This document shows positions 5,177 to 10,699 of a stretch of 10,699 nucleotides of DNA, one piece after another (position 1 is the stretch's first letter; every line of letters starts with the position of its first letter). Source of the DNA: Pleurocapsa sp. MO_226.B13. GTDB taxonomy: Bacteria > Cyanobacteriota > Cyanobacteriia > Cyanobacteriales > Xenococcaceae. Location: contig JASJEI010000090.1 in the NCBI GenBank assembly GCA_030064795.1, forward strand, positions 1 to 10,699, written 5' to 3'. The notes beneath the pieces were generated by a model. The model was not told the origin of the DNA. It was given only the letters and a program-made list of their open reading frames with translations, and searched no databases. The position numbers and the translations under genes are program-made.

Positions 5177-5280
5177 ACTTTGTCCCTTTCAAGACAAAAA
5201 CATTTCTTGTTATTTAAAATTATTACGACAATAATTAACTTTTAAATATGAGCAAAATTAGAGAAACTTACGCGATCGCC
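5145..5280. repeat. Direct repeat R2 (shared gene tail plus downstream region)
   Basis: This is the second copy of the segment at 4052-4188, about 1.09 kb downstream in the same orientation. It covers the last ten codons of the XRE gene, its stop and the leader of the methylase gene up to CGCGATCGCC. Recombination between R1 and R2 would delete the intervening small gene pair and XRE body, leaving the first gene joined to the methylase leader. Confidence 0.85.
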
Positions 5281-5297
5281 CGATTAACTTTTTGAAT

Positions 5298-6125
5298 ATG
5301 TCAAACAAACCAAAGCCATTCGTTAAGTACGCAGGTGGTAAGCGCAAAATAGTGCCAGAAATTAAGAAATTAATGCCCAGACAATACAATACCTATCATG
5401 AAATTTTTTTAGGTGGCGGTGCATTATTCTTCGATCTTCAACCCAAAAAAGCAATTCTTTCTGATATCAACAAAGAATTGGTGAATGCTTATATTTGCCT
5501 TAGAGACTTTCCTCATATAGTCATTCAGTTATTAGAAGATTTTGCGGTTAGTTATCAAGCTAATGTTGAAGCAGGGACAGTTAAAAATTATTATCAAACT
5601 ATTCGTAACTTAGATCGAGATCCCAAAAGGTGGCAACTACTAACTCCATGTTATCGCGCTGGCAGATTTATTTTTCTCAATAAAACTTGTTTTAATGGTT
5701 TATATCGAGTCAATAAAAAGAATCAATTTAACGTGCCAATTGGTGCATACAGCAATCCAATCATCTGCGATCGCGACAATCTTCAAAGATGTAGCCAGGC
5801 TCTACAAGGAGTTGAAATTATCCATCGTAGTTATGCGATCGCCTTGATTGATGTGCAGTCTCAAGATTTTTGCTATGCCGATCCTCCATACCACGGAGTA
5901 AATTTCACGTCTTATTCTCAGTACAAATTCGATGAACAAGAGCAAAAAAATTTAGCGTTGGCTCTATCTCAATTAAATGCCAAGTGGGTCGCCTCAAATT
6001 CTGATACTGATTGGGTACGAGACAAGTATTGCGATTATAAAATCACTGAGGTTTTTCGCAACGGCAGTATTAATAGCGATCCAAACAGACGTGAAGCTGT
6101 AAAGGAATTATTGATTTCTAATTAA
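5298..6125 (+). CDS. D12-class DNA N6-adenine methyltransferase (Dam-like), 275 aa
   Basis: The enzyme transfers a methyl group from S-adenosylmethionine to N6 of adenine, for most members of this class within GATC. Numbering from an upstream TTG at 5292 (two residues longer), FVKYAGGKRKIVPEI (10-24) and FLGGGALFF (39-47) form the cofactor site, DINKELVNAY follows, KTCFNGLYRVNKKNQFNVPIG (131-151) is the class signature, and DPPY (197-200) is the catalytic motif. Length is normal. ATG 5298 is preferred over TTG 5292; neither has a ribosome site. No restriction gene is near, so it is solitary, as in many phages, where it protects DNA or times gene expression. Its likely target GATC is the core of HIP1 (GCGATCGC). 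Repeat R2 forms its leader. It is followed 30 bp later by the Cys-cluster protein. Confidence 0.92.
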   Translation: MSNKPKPFVKYAGGKRKIVPEIKKLMPRQYNTYHEIFLGGGALFFDLQPKKAILSDINKELVNAYICLRDFPHIVIQLLEDFAVSYQANVEAGTVKNYYQTIRNLDRDPKRWQLLTPCYRAGRFIFLNKTCFNGLYRVNKKNQFNVPIGAYSNPIICDRDNLQRCSQALQGVEIIHRSYAIALIDVQSQDFCYADPPYHGVNFTSYSQYKFDEQEQKNLALALSQLNAKWVASNSDTDWVRDKYCDYKITEVFRNGSINSDPNRREAVKELLISN

Positions 6126-6155
6126 TTATGTTCTCTTATATCGATAATTAAAATT

Positions 6156-7265
6156 ATGAACAGAATCAAAGGTCTTAACGACAAAGTAACTCTTAAAAGA
6201 AAAGCCATAAAACCAGCAATTACTGTTTGGAAAGGAGCTAAAAAATCACCCAAGTCAGCAGGTAAAAACCTTAATAATCTGTTTCGGATTGAAGTCCCAG
6301 AGCATCTCAAACCAATCTTAAAAGAAGTTTATGCTGCCGAAGAAAATCAAGGAAGCTTACTAGTCGATCGCCTGAATTTAGTGCCAGCTTACGAAGATGA
6401 ATTCAAGACCTTTGATAGTAAGATGGCAGCCTACACCGCCTCGCGTCCGTTACATTTTTGCGATCGCGAAACTATCCACACTGAGTTTATCTGCGACAAA
6501 CAGAATTACTTCCAGCCCGTTGTAGCAGATAAACCCTGCCCTGTGGCGGGAACTAACCACGAATGCCCTTTAAAATGCTCCCGCACAGGAGATTTCTATT
6601 TCTATATTTGGGAGTTACTTCTATCTGGTTCGGCGGAATTTGCCAGATTGCAGGTACACGGAGTAGAGGATAACCAGCACATAGCAGAGGTGCTGGATAC
6701 TACTAAGTTAGAACTAGGGGCGATTAAAAATAGTCCCTTTGCCAACGAGGAAACCCGCACCTACATCGTCTACCAAATGACCCGCCGTAAGATAACTAGT
6801 AAGTTCCCCGTCAAGGAAAATGGAGTCAGAACTCAAAAGCGAGGGACTAAAGACGACTGGGTGGTAAATCTGACTCTGCACCCAATCTGGCGATCGCGCT
6901 ACGACTATTACCAGCAGCAACAACAATTACTGGCTTTAAACTATCAACCGAGCATGAAGCTTATCGAACAGGTACATGGGGAAAACTTAATAGAAGTCAG
7001 AAGTCAGAACTCAGAAGTCAGAAGTAAAAACCTCTTACCTCTTACCTCTTACCTTTTACCTAAAAACCAAGATGCCCAAGGCTTAACCCAGTTCAAACAA
7101 CAACTTGCCGTCGCCTACCGCAATAATGCCTGGACGAAAGAAGGTTGGCAGGCAATGATGTTAGATACTTTTGGCACGACAGTAGTTAGTGAAGATTTGG
7201 ATTTAGATTTGTTAAGGGCGATCGCAGCTTCTGGTGAGGAGAGAGATAGATGGTGCGAGTTTTGA
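6156..7265 (+). CDS. Cys-cluster phage-type protein, 369 aa (possible recombination directionality factor-like)
   Basis: The core (about 75-185) holds TFDSKMAAYTASRPLHFCD and then CPVAGTNHECPLKCSRTG, a three-Cys cluster that may bind a metal, followed by FYFYIWELLLSG and LQVHGVEDNQHIAEVLD. This order resembles the phage gp3-like or recombination directionality factor family (also called hydrolase or metal-binding protein), but I assign it only tentatively. The C-terminal part is helical and variable. Around residues 279-302 an insertion of heptad repeats (6993-7058) is read in frame (IEVRSQNSEVRSKNLLPLTS), so it tolerates a non-native linker. The gene follows the methylase by 30 bp without a ribosome site and converges on terL with 18 bp between stops. 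If the family call is right, it would control the direction of a serine integrase, but none is in the window. Confidence 0.7.
   Translation: MNRIKGLNDKVTLKRKAIKPAITVWKGAKKSPKSAGKNLNNLFRIEVPEHLKPILKEVYAAEENQGSLLVDRLNLVPAYEDEFKTFDSKMAAYTASRPLHFCDRETIHTEFICDKQNYFQPVVADKPCPVAGTNHECPLKCSRTGDFYFYIWELLLSGSAEFARLQVHGVEDNQHIAEVLDTTKLELGAIKNSPFANEETRTYIVYQMTRRKITSKFPVKENGVRTQKRGTKDDWVVNLTLHPIWRSRYDYYQQQQQLLALNYQPSMKLIEQVHGENLIEVRSQNSEVRSKNLLPLTSYLLPKNQDAQGLTQFKQQLAVAYRNNAWTKEGWQAMMLDTFGTTVVSEDLDLDLLRAIAASGEERDRWCEF
6993..7058 (+). repeat. Heptad repeat array inserted in a coding region (copy B plus CCTCTTA array)
   Basis: Five GAAGTCA-type heptads (6993-7027, third GAACTCA, fifth GAAGTAA) are followed by three spacer bases and four CCTCTTA-type heptads (7031-7058, last CCTTTTA). 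The first 33 bases are identical, inverted, to 36-68. The array keeps the reading frame of the host gene because no frame change or stop results. Confidence 0.9.
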
Positions 7266-7283
7266 AATTGGAGTGAAAACAAA

Positions 7284-8999
7284 TCAATCCAAAAATTTAT
7301 TAGCTTCTTCAACAGTAACGTCATCCTGCCAGTCTTGAGAACTTTTCAGAAGTCGAGCGATCTGTTTCTCCTCGAAGGATTGAACTCCCGATCGCTCGCT
7401 CTGGATAGTTTTTTGTCCTGCTACAGTCATCGGCTCGATCTCCCAGGCAATAATCACCGCATCTCCCCCATCGGGCGATCGCTTGAGCCTTTTTTTGGTT
7501 TCTTTCTTCGGTTCGCATTTAACTTTGTTTTCGGTATCGGGGTTGTACCTGACTGCTGCTATCTCTTCAAATACTTCCTCTTCGGAATCTCCAAGGGGCG
7601 CGATCGCAATTTCTCCTTTTCTCAGCCCATCCCTAAGCAGCCAAGTTAGTTCTGTTTTGCGATCTGCATATTCATCTTTATTTTTTGCCGACTCGCCAAA
7701 TTTACACCCCACGGCAAAATAACCCTGCGATCGCAGCCAGCCCAAAGTACCAGCCCCAACGCCAGTATTATCCACTCCTACGCCATGCATCCCACCCAAG
7801 GATTTAATTAATGGGGCTACGTGTTCGGATGCTAGAGTAATTGTATCTTGGCGATCGTCCTTGGGTTGAATATATTTAACCGAATACAGCACTCGACCCC
7901 GCCATACTGCTATAGCATGGCGATCGCCCCCGTCGCTTACGTCAACTCCGATGCGCCATTTATCTCTTCGTGCTAGTTTATCCCAATAGTCGGGATTTTC
8001 GTCATAGCGATCGCGTGCCTCATTCAGCCAAGAAAGAGGTACGATACCATCAACATCATCTCCTGGAAACTCCGCCTCAACCCGACTCATCCAATAGGAA
8101 GAGAATTCCCCATATTTAATCCGAACTTTTTCGATCCAAGCAATACTTACCGCTCCTGGTATCACATCTCGGGGTAAATCTTCATCCCATTCATCTTGGG
8201 GCAATACTGGATCGTCTTTTCTATCTGCTTCGGGTTTTAAGATGCGATCGGCTATTTCTGGCTTTAGTCGGTGGATAGTTTTACCGTTTTGGGCTACTAC
8301 TTCTGAATATGCCCAGGCGACATTGGGGTGATTCCAGGCATTGATTTTCAAACTGTTAATTTTGCAGTTTTTAGCAAATGCAGAACTGACATTTAAAGGA
8401 TTGCCTATTCTTACTCCTCTGTTTTTAGAACCAGTCAAACAAGATTCAAACGCTTCGTCTATAGTTGGACTTATCCCGTCAGCTTCATCTTGAACAAGCA
8501 ACATATATTCTTCATGCAAACCTTGAAAAGAGGCTGAAGAATTGTCTTTAGAAGTTTTACCAAAACCAGTTACAATTTTTCCATCTTTGGTAGTTTTTTT
8601 GATAGATAGTTCAGTCCTTCTGCCTCCTAGCTTGTGTTTGTTTCTATCATATATACGTCTAACTTCTTTCCAAAGAATATCATTGACCTGATTAAAGGTT
8701 GGAGCAGTACTAACAGCCATTCCTTCAACGGCAAATACAAAAAATATTATGTAGTTTGCCATCAAAAAACTTTTCCCAACTCCATGAGATGCCTGTACGT
8801 TGGTTGTTTGATTGTCTCTTATATGAATAGAAATTTCTTTTTGTTCTTCACTTAAAATTTTGACTCCTAAGATTTCTTGAAAAAATTCAATTGGCTTGTC
8901 TTTATACTTAGTCAGATCGATATTTTTCTGGCGTTTTTTCTTCCTGCGCTTTGCTTCTTTTTTTAAAGCCTTGACTTTATTGATTACTGCTAAGGTCAT
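7284..8999 (-). CDS. Phage terminase large subunit, 571 aa
   Basis: TerL is the ATPase motor and nuclease that packages phage DNA into the procapsid. The ATPase domain has Walker A ASHGVGKS (70-77) and Walker B LLVQDEAD (167-173). The RNase H-like nuclease domain has its acidic residues in RIGVDVSDGGD (Asp353), GVGVDNTG (Asp410) and SPDGGDAVIIAW (Asp513). The N-terminus is strongly basic (KKEAKRRKKKRQK), a plausible DNA contact. Length is normal and no break is seen. The start ATG overlaps the terS stop by ATGA, so they are coupled. Several HIP1 sites lie in the 3' half only. The gene ends 18 bp from the stop of the opposing gene, without a terminator. No portal gene follows, which is not the usual order. 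Confidence 0.93.
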   Translation of the reverse strand: MTLAVINKVKALKKEAKRRKKKRQKNIDLTKYKDKPIEFFQEILGVKILSEEQKEISIHIRDNQTTNVQASHGVGKSFLMANYIIFFVFAVEGMAVSTAPTFNQVNDILWKEVRRIYDRNKHKLGGRRTELSIKKTTKDGKIVTGFGKTSKDNSSASFQGLHEEYMLLVQDEADGISPTIDEAFESCLTGSKNRGVRIGNPLNVSSAFAKNCKINSLKINAWNHPNVAWAYSEVVAQNGKTIHRLKPEIADRILKPEADRKDDPVLPQDEWDEDLPRDVIPGAVSIAWIEKVRIKYGEFSSYWMSRVEAEFPGDDVDGIVPLSWLNEARDRYDENPDYWDKLARRDKWRIGVDVSDGGDRHAIAVWRGRVLYSVKYIQPKDDRQDTITLASEHVAPLIKSLGGMHGVGVDNTGVGAGTLGWLRSQGYFAVGCKFGESAKNKDEYADRKTELTWLLRDGLRKGEIAIAPLGDSEEEVFEEIAAVRYNPDTENKVKCEPKKETKKRLKRSPDGGDAVIIAWEIEPMTVAGQKTIQSERSGVQSFEEKQIARLLKSSQDWQDDVTVEEANKFLD

Positions 9000-9406
9000 T
9001 CAATTTCAAATTCGCTATCTTCATCGTCTTTCATTAATACTTTAGTACCAATAGCTAAATCTCCTATAGATTTTATAGCCTGTGAAGTGCAACTTATGTT
9101 GTAACCCCAATTCCTCTGTTCATTATGGCTACTAGGTTTCTTGTCAAAAGGATGATTTTCAAACCCTATATTAATAACTCTCAAACCTGATTTTAAAGCT
9201 TTTACAGTTTCCCCTTGCCACTCTTCTCGTAATTTAGTTAATGCAGAGTTGTATAGTTCGAGCAATTTGTCATCATCTTTTAATCTGTTTTTCCAGCGAT
9301 CGTAAGTTCCGCTAGGGACTCCGTAAAATTGACAAGCAGCACTTTTTGTAAACAGAGTTCCATAAGCTAGCGTCAAAGAGGCTCTGAAGTATTTGAACTC
9401 TTGCAC
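8996..9406 (-). CDS. Probable phage terminase small subunit, 136 aa
   Basis: The small subunit recognises the packaging site and hands DNA to TerL. Residues about 10-45 contain a helix-turn-helix of the kind used by these proteins (TKSAACQFYGVPSGTYDRWK), followed by a coiled helical part (LLELYNSALTKLREEWQGET) suited to ring assembly, and an acidic C-terminal tail (DDEDSEFEIE) likely to contact TerL. The position directly before terL with an ATGA overlap supports the call more than the sequence alone. The start is GTG 9406, with a weak GGGGTG ribosome site 8 bases upstream. Its leader contains tandem CGAAGTTTAG decamers and a TATAAT box, so it has its own promoter after the terminator of the preceding operon. 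Confidence 0.75.
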   Translation of the reverse strand: MQEFKYFRASLTLAYGTLFTKSAACQFYGVPSGTYDRWKNRLKDDDKLLELYNSALTKLREEWQGETVKALKSGLRVINIGFENHPFDKKPSSHNEQRNWGYNISCTSQAIKSIGDLAIGTKVLMKDDEDSEFEIE

Positions 9407-9418
9407 AATAAAACACCC

Positions 9419-9463
9419 CGAAGTTTAGCGAAGTTTAGCGAAGTCTGATACAAAACCATTATA
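9419..9463 (-). promoter_or_regulatory. terS promoter with tandem decamers
   Basis: On the minus strand a perfect TATAAT lies at 9463-9458. No good -35 is seen at normal spacing. Just downstream, at about +1 and beyond, CGAAGTTTAG (plus-strand reading) occurs at 9419-9428 and 9429-9438, with a partial third copy (CGAAGT, 9439-9444). The tandem copies could bind a repressor or the small terminase subunit itself, whose recognition sites often lie in or near terS. Confidence 0.55.
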
Positions 9464-9489
9464 CAGGCTTGTTTGGGGCTGCTTGGCGC

Positions 9490-9516
9490 AAAAAAAAACC
9501 TCAGCCATAGCTGAGG
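9490..9516 (-). terminator. Rho-independent terminator after the virion-like gene
   Basis: On the minus strand CCTCAGC and GCTGAGG form a perfect 7-bp stem with a four-base loop, followed directly by nine T (9498-9490). It ends transcription of the operon that includes the gene at 9579-10157. It separates that operon from terS. Confidence 0.93.
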
Positions 9517-9544
9517 AAGCAGGAGATCTATAAGTAACTTCACC

Positions 9545-9578
9545 CCGCCCTAGAACGGCGGCGCGTCACAAGATGACG
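9545..9578 (-). other. Two hairpins between the virion-like gene stop and the terminator
   Basis: CGTCA (9564-9568) pairs with TGACG (9574-9578), right after the stop codon, and CCGCC (9545-9549) pairs with GGCGG (9557-9561). With the terminator that follows they give three hairpins in about 90 bases. They may protect the transcript's 3' end from exonucleases. Confidence 0.5.
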
Positions 9579-10157
9579 TTAATTTGTCCGAGGGATTCTA
9601 GCAGTATTTAGAATACTATCTAAATCGAGGTTAAATTGATTGAGATTAACCTTGGCAGTCGAATTAGCCTCCGTCCCCTCCGTCCCCTGTAAAGAGCCAT
9701 CGTAAGTATGACCAGTAAATACTGCGGTGATTTTGCCGTCGGCATTTTGAACCAGGCTAATTTCAATACCCACTAGGGTGATATTGACCGCTCCACCGCC
9801 AGCGGGAGAAAAGGTTAAGGCTTCCGTTCCGTCGGCTGTAGCACTAACGCTGACTTGAATCGTGTTATTATCGGTCTTGGCGATAACCGTTCCCGCACCA
9901 ATATTCGTCCCCGCAGCGATCGCATCTCCGACTCGCACCTCTTCAAATCCTCCCCCAGTTGTAGTTAAAATGTCGCTACCATTGGTAGTAGCGACATCCG
10001 CCACGGAGAAGTCGGGAATAGTTAAGCCAGTAGCATTAATTGGAATAAAAAAGCTATCTAAGGTATCATTCTCGGTAATCGTACCAGTTGCTAAAGAAAG
10101 CGCGATCGCGCTCTGGGCGATCGCTTTAGGTCTGGTAACATCGAGTGTTATTGCCAT
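9579..10157 (-). CDS. Virion-like structural protein, 192 aa
   Basis: The protein is rich in Ala, Gly, Thr and beta-forming residues, has no Cys, and has no membrane segment. A central stretch (GDAIAAGTNIGAGTVIAKTD, then NTIQVSVSATADGTEALTFS) matches a pattern common in phage tail and capsid proteins, in which a short loop (GDxIxxGTxIxxGTxI) precedes a line of beta strands. I cannot say whether it is a tail tube, decoration or fibre protein. The start ATG has an AGGAG site ten bases upstream, inside the end of the preceding gene. It ends at a triple-hairpin region with a strong terminator, which fits a highly expressed gene at the end of an operon. The N-terminal AIA motifs come from HIP1 sites in the coding DNA. 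Confidence 0.7.
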   Translation of the reverse strand: MAITLDVTRPKAIAQSAIALSLATGTITENDTLDSFFIPINATGLTIPDFSVADVATTNGSDILTTTGGGFEEVRVGDAIAAGTNIGAGTVIAKTDNNTIQVSVSATADGTEALTFSPAGGGAVNITLVGIEISLVQNADGKITAVFTGHTYDGSLQGTEGTEANSTAKVNLNQFNLDLDSILNTARIPRTN

Positions 10158-10160
10158 TTA

Positions 10161-10427
10161 TCAATTTCTCCTTAATAATTTTTGATGTTGGGCAAACTTT
10201 TTCAGTTTAATCTGACGTTGAGTGCCATCGGGGTTTTTGAGTTCGACGCTTCGATGTTGATTGCGCTCGATAAATTCAGTTAACTTTTCTTCTTGGTACT
10301 CTTGTTCTCTATCTTCATCGGACTTTCTCATCTCGGCAGTTTGAGACAAGAGAGCCTTAAGGTAATCAAAAGAATGACAAAGAGAAAGAGCGATCGCCCC
10401 TTCAGCCCCATAAGCTTCAATCAACAT
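10161..10427 (-). CDS. Small phage-block protein, 88 aa, function unknown
   Basis: It is a helical, highly charged protein: LCHSFDYLKALLSQTAEMRK, then a Glu-rich stretch (DEDREQEYQEEKLTEFIERN), then a basic tail (QRQIKLKKFAQHQKLLRRN). I do not recognise the family. The ATG at 10427 has no ribosome site but lies 11 bp past the stop of the upstream gene, and its own stop is 3 bp before the next start, so it is part of a tight operon. Position before a virion-like gene suggests an assembly factor or minor structural protein, which is inference only. Confidence 0.65.
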   Translation of the reverse strand: MLIEAYGAEGAIALSLCHSFDYLKALLSQTAEMRKSDEDREQEYQEEKLTEFIERNQHRSVELKNPDGTQRQIKLKKFAQHQKLLRRN

Positions 10428-10438
10428 GGCGGTAAAAT

Positions 10439-10699
10439 CTATGCTGCTGTCACCGCTGGAGGTGATGTTTCCTCTCCCCTCTCTTGCTTCTCTTCTTCCC
10501 TGGTTCGGATTTCCATCAACAGGTCGAAAAAAGGCAAGTCGTGAATGCGAGCGATCGCACTGGGCATGGTGTTTTGTCGGTGTTCGGGCTTGTTATAGAG
10601 TTTCATTTTTTGCCCGTCGATTTCCATGTCGGTATAGCCAGGCGATCGCATATCCGATGTTACCGATTCGCTAAAGAAGATTTGCCCTAGCTGCACGAT
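10439..10699 (-). CDS. Partial small phage-block protein, function unknown (5' end outside window)
   Basis: The frame is open to the right edge, so the start may lie outside. GTG at 10696 is the first possible start in view and would give 85 residues. The visible protein begins QLGQIFFSESVTSDMRSPGY and ends in a Glu/Arg-rich tail (RTREEEKQERGEETSPPAVT). The middle (YTDMEIDGQKMKLYN) could be a beta hairpin. I do not recognise the family. It is the first visible gene of the minus-strand operon that ends at the terminator at 9490. Confidence 0.6.
   Translation of the reverse strand: MVQLGQIFFSESVTSDMRSPGYTDMEIDGQKMKLYNKPEHRQNTMPSAIARIHDLPFFDLLMEIRTREEEKQERGEETSPPAVTAA

Noticed and set aside
6714..6926. 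70-codon minus-strand frame inside the Cys-cluster gene
   Set aside because: It is antisense to a well-supported gene, with Val/Leu/Ser-rich shadow composition. The minus-strand frame at 6122-6310 and the minus-strand frame at 7115-7324 are rejected for the same reason.
6993..7058. CRISPR-like repeat array
   Set aside because: The repeats are contiguous heptads with no spacers of constant length and no cas genes. They are simple tandem repeats.
7335..7722. Two plus-strand open frames (7335-7649 and 7483-7722)
   Set aside because: They are antisense to the nuclease domain of terL, which has clear catalytic motifs in its own frame. Their sequences are Ser/Phe-rich and low in complexity, typical of shadow frames.
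9862..10690. Several plus-strand open frames (9862-10185, 10293-10544, 10426-10674, 10484-10690)
   Set aside because: They lie antisense to the minus-strand operon, overlap each other and lack ribosome sites. The minus-strand frames are tightly spaced with good starts.

Overview
The window comes from a cyanobacterium. The palindrome GCGATCGC (the cyanobacterial HIP1 element) occurs about 22 times by hand count. Heptanucleotide repeat arrays of a cyanobacterial kind are present, and most recognisable proteins look cyanobacterial. Order and genus cannot be told from the sequence. The content is accessory: phage packaging genes, an IS605-type element, a solitary adenine methylase, two small HTH regulators and several short orphan genes.

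Layout. (1) 1-1131: a heptad repeat array at 36-68; a small orphan gene (71-373, minus); an XRE-type regulator (515-883, plus) whose only usable start is a TTG overlapped by a perfect inverted repeat; and a small orphan gene (789-1067, minus) that overlaps the regulator tail to tail. (2) About 1132-3745: an IS200/IS605-type element with divergent tnpA (plus) and tnpB (minus). An unknown ~215-codon gene overlaps the 3' end of tnpB and contains a strong hairpin that may belong to the TnpB guide RNA or the element's right end. (3) 3748-5280: an N-terminally truncated GIY-YIG/ribbon-helix-helix protein next to the IS end, a small overlapping gene pair (minus), an operator-rich divergent promoter, and a second XRE-type regulator. 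The truncated gene and the second regulator are unrelated but share their C-terminal ten residues and about 100 bp of downstream DNA, so a ~1.1 kb cassette lies between diverged direct repeats. (4) 5298-7265: a D12-class DNA adenine methylase, then a Cys-cluster protein that may be a phage recombination directionality factor or a related metal-binding protein. The latter carries a heptad array inserted in frame, identical to the one at the left edge but inverted. (5) 7284-10699, minus strand: a phage block read right to left. Two small orphan genes and a beta-rich virion-like protein end at a strong terminator. A new promoter with tandem decamers then leads into terS and terL, which overlap by ATGA.

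How it fits together. terS and terL are the two subunits of the DNA packaging motor and both look intact. The methylase, the small regulators and the Cys-cluster protein are typical early or lysogeny-side functions of a prophage or phage-derived island, pointing the opposite way and converging on terL. No portal, capsid, integrase or lysis gene is visible, so the window holds only part of a prophage, or a satellite or remnant. The most unusual signals are the shared-tail cassette (4052-5280), the identical inverted heptad arrays 7 kb apart, the hairpin inside the tnpB-overlapping gene, and the terS promoter with tandem decamers.
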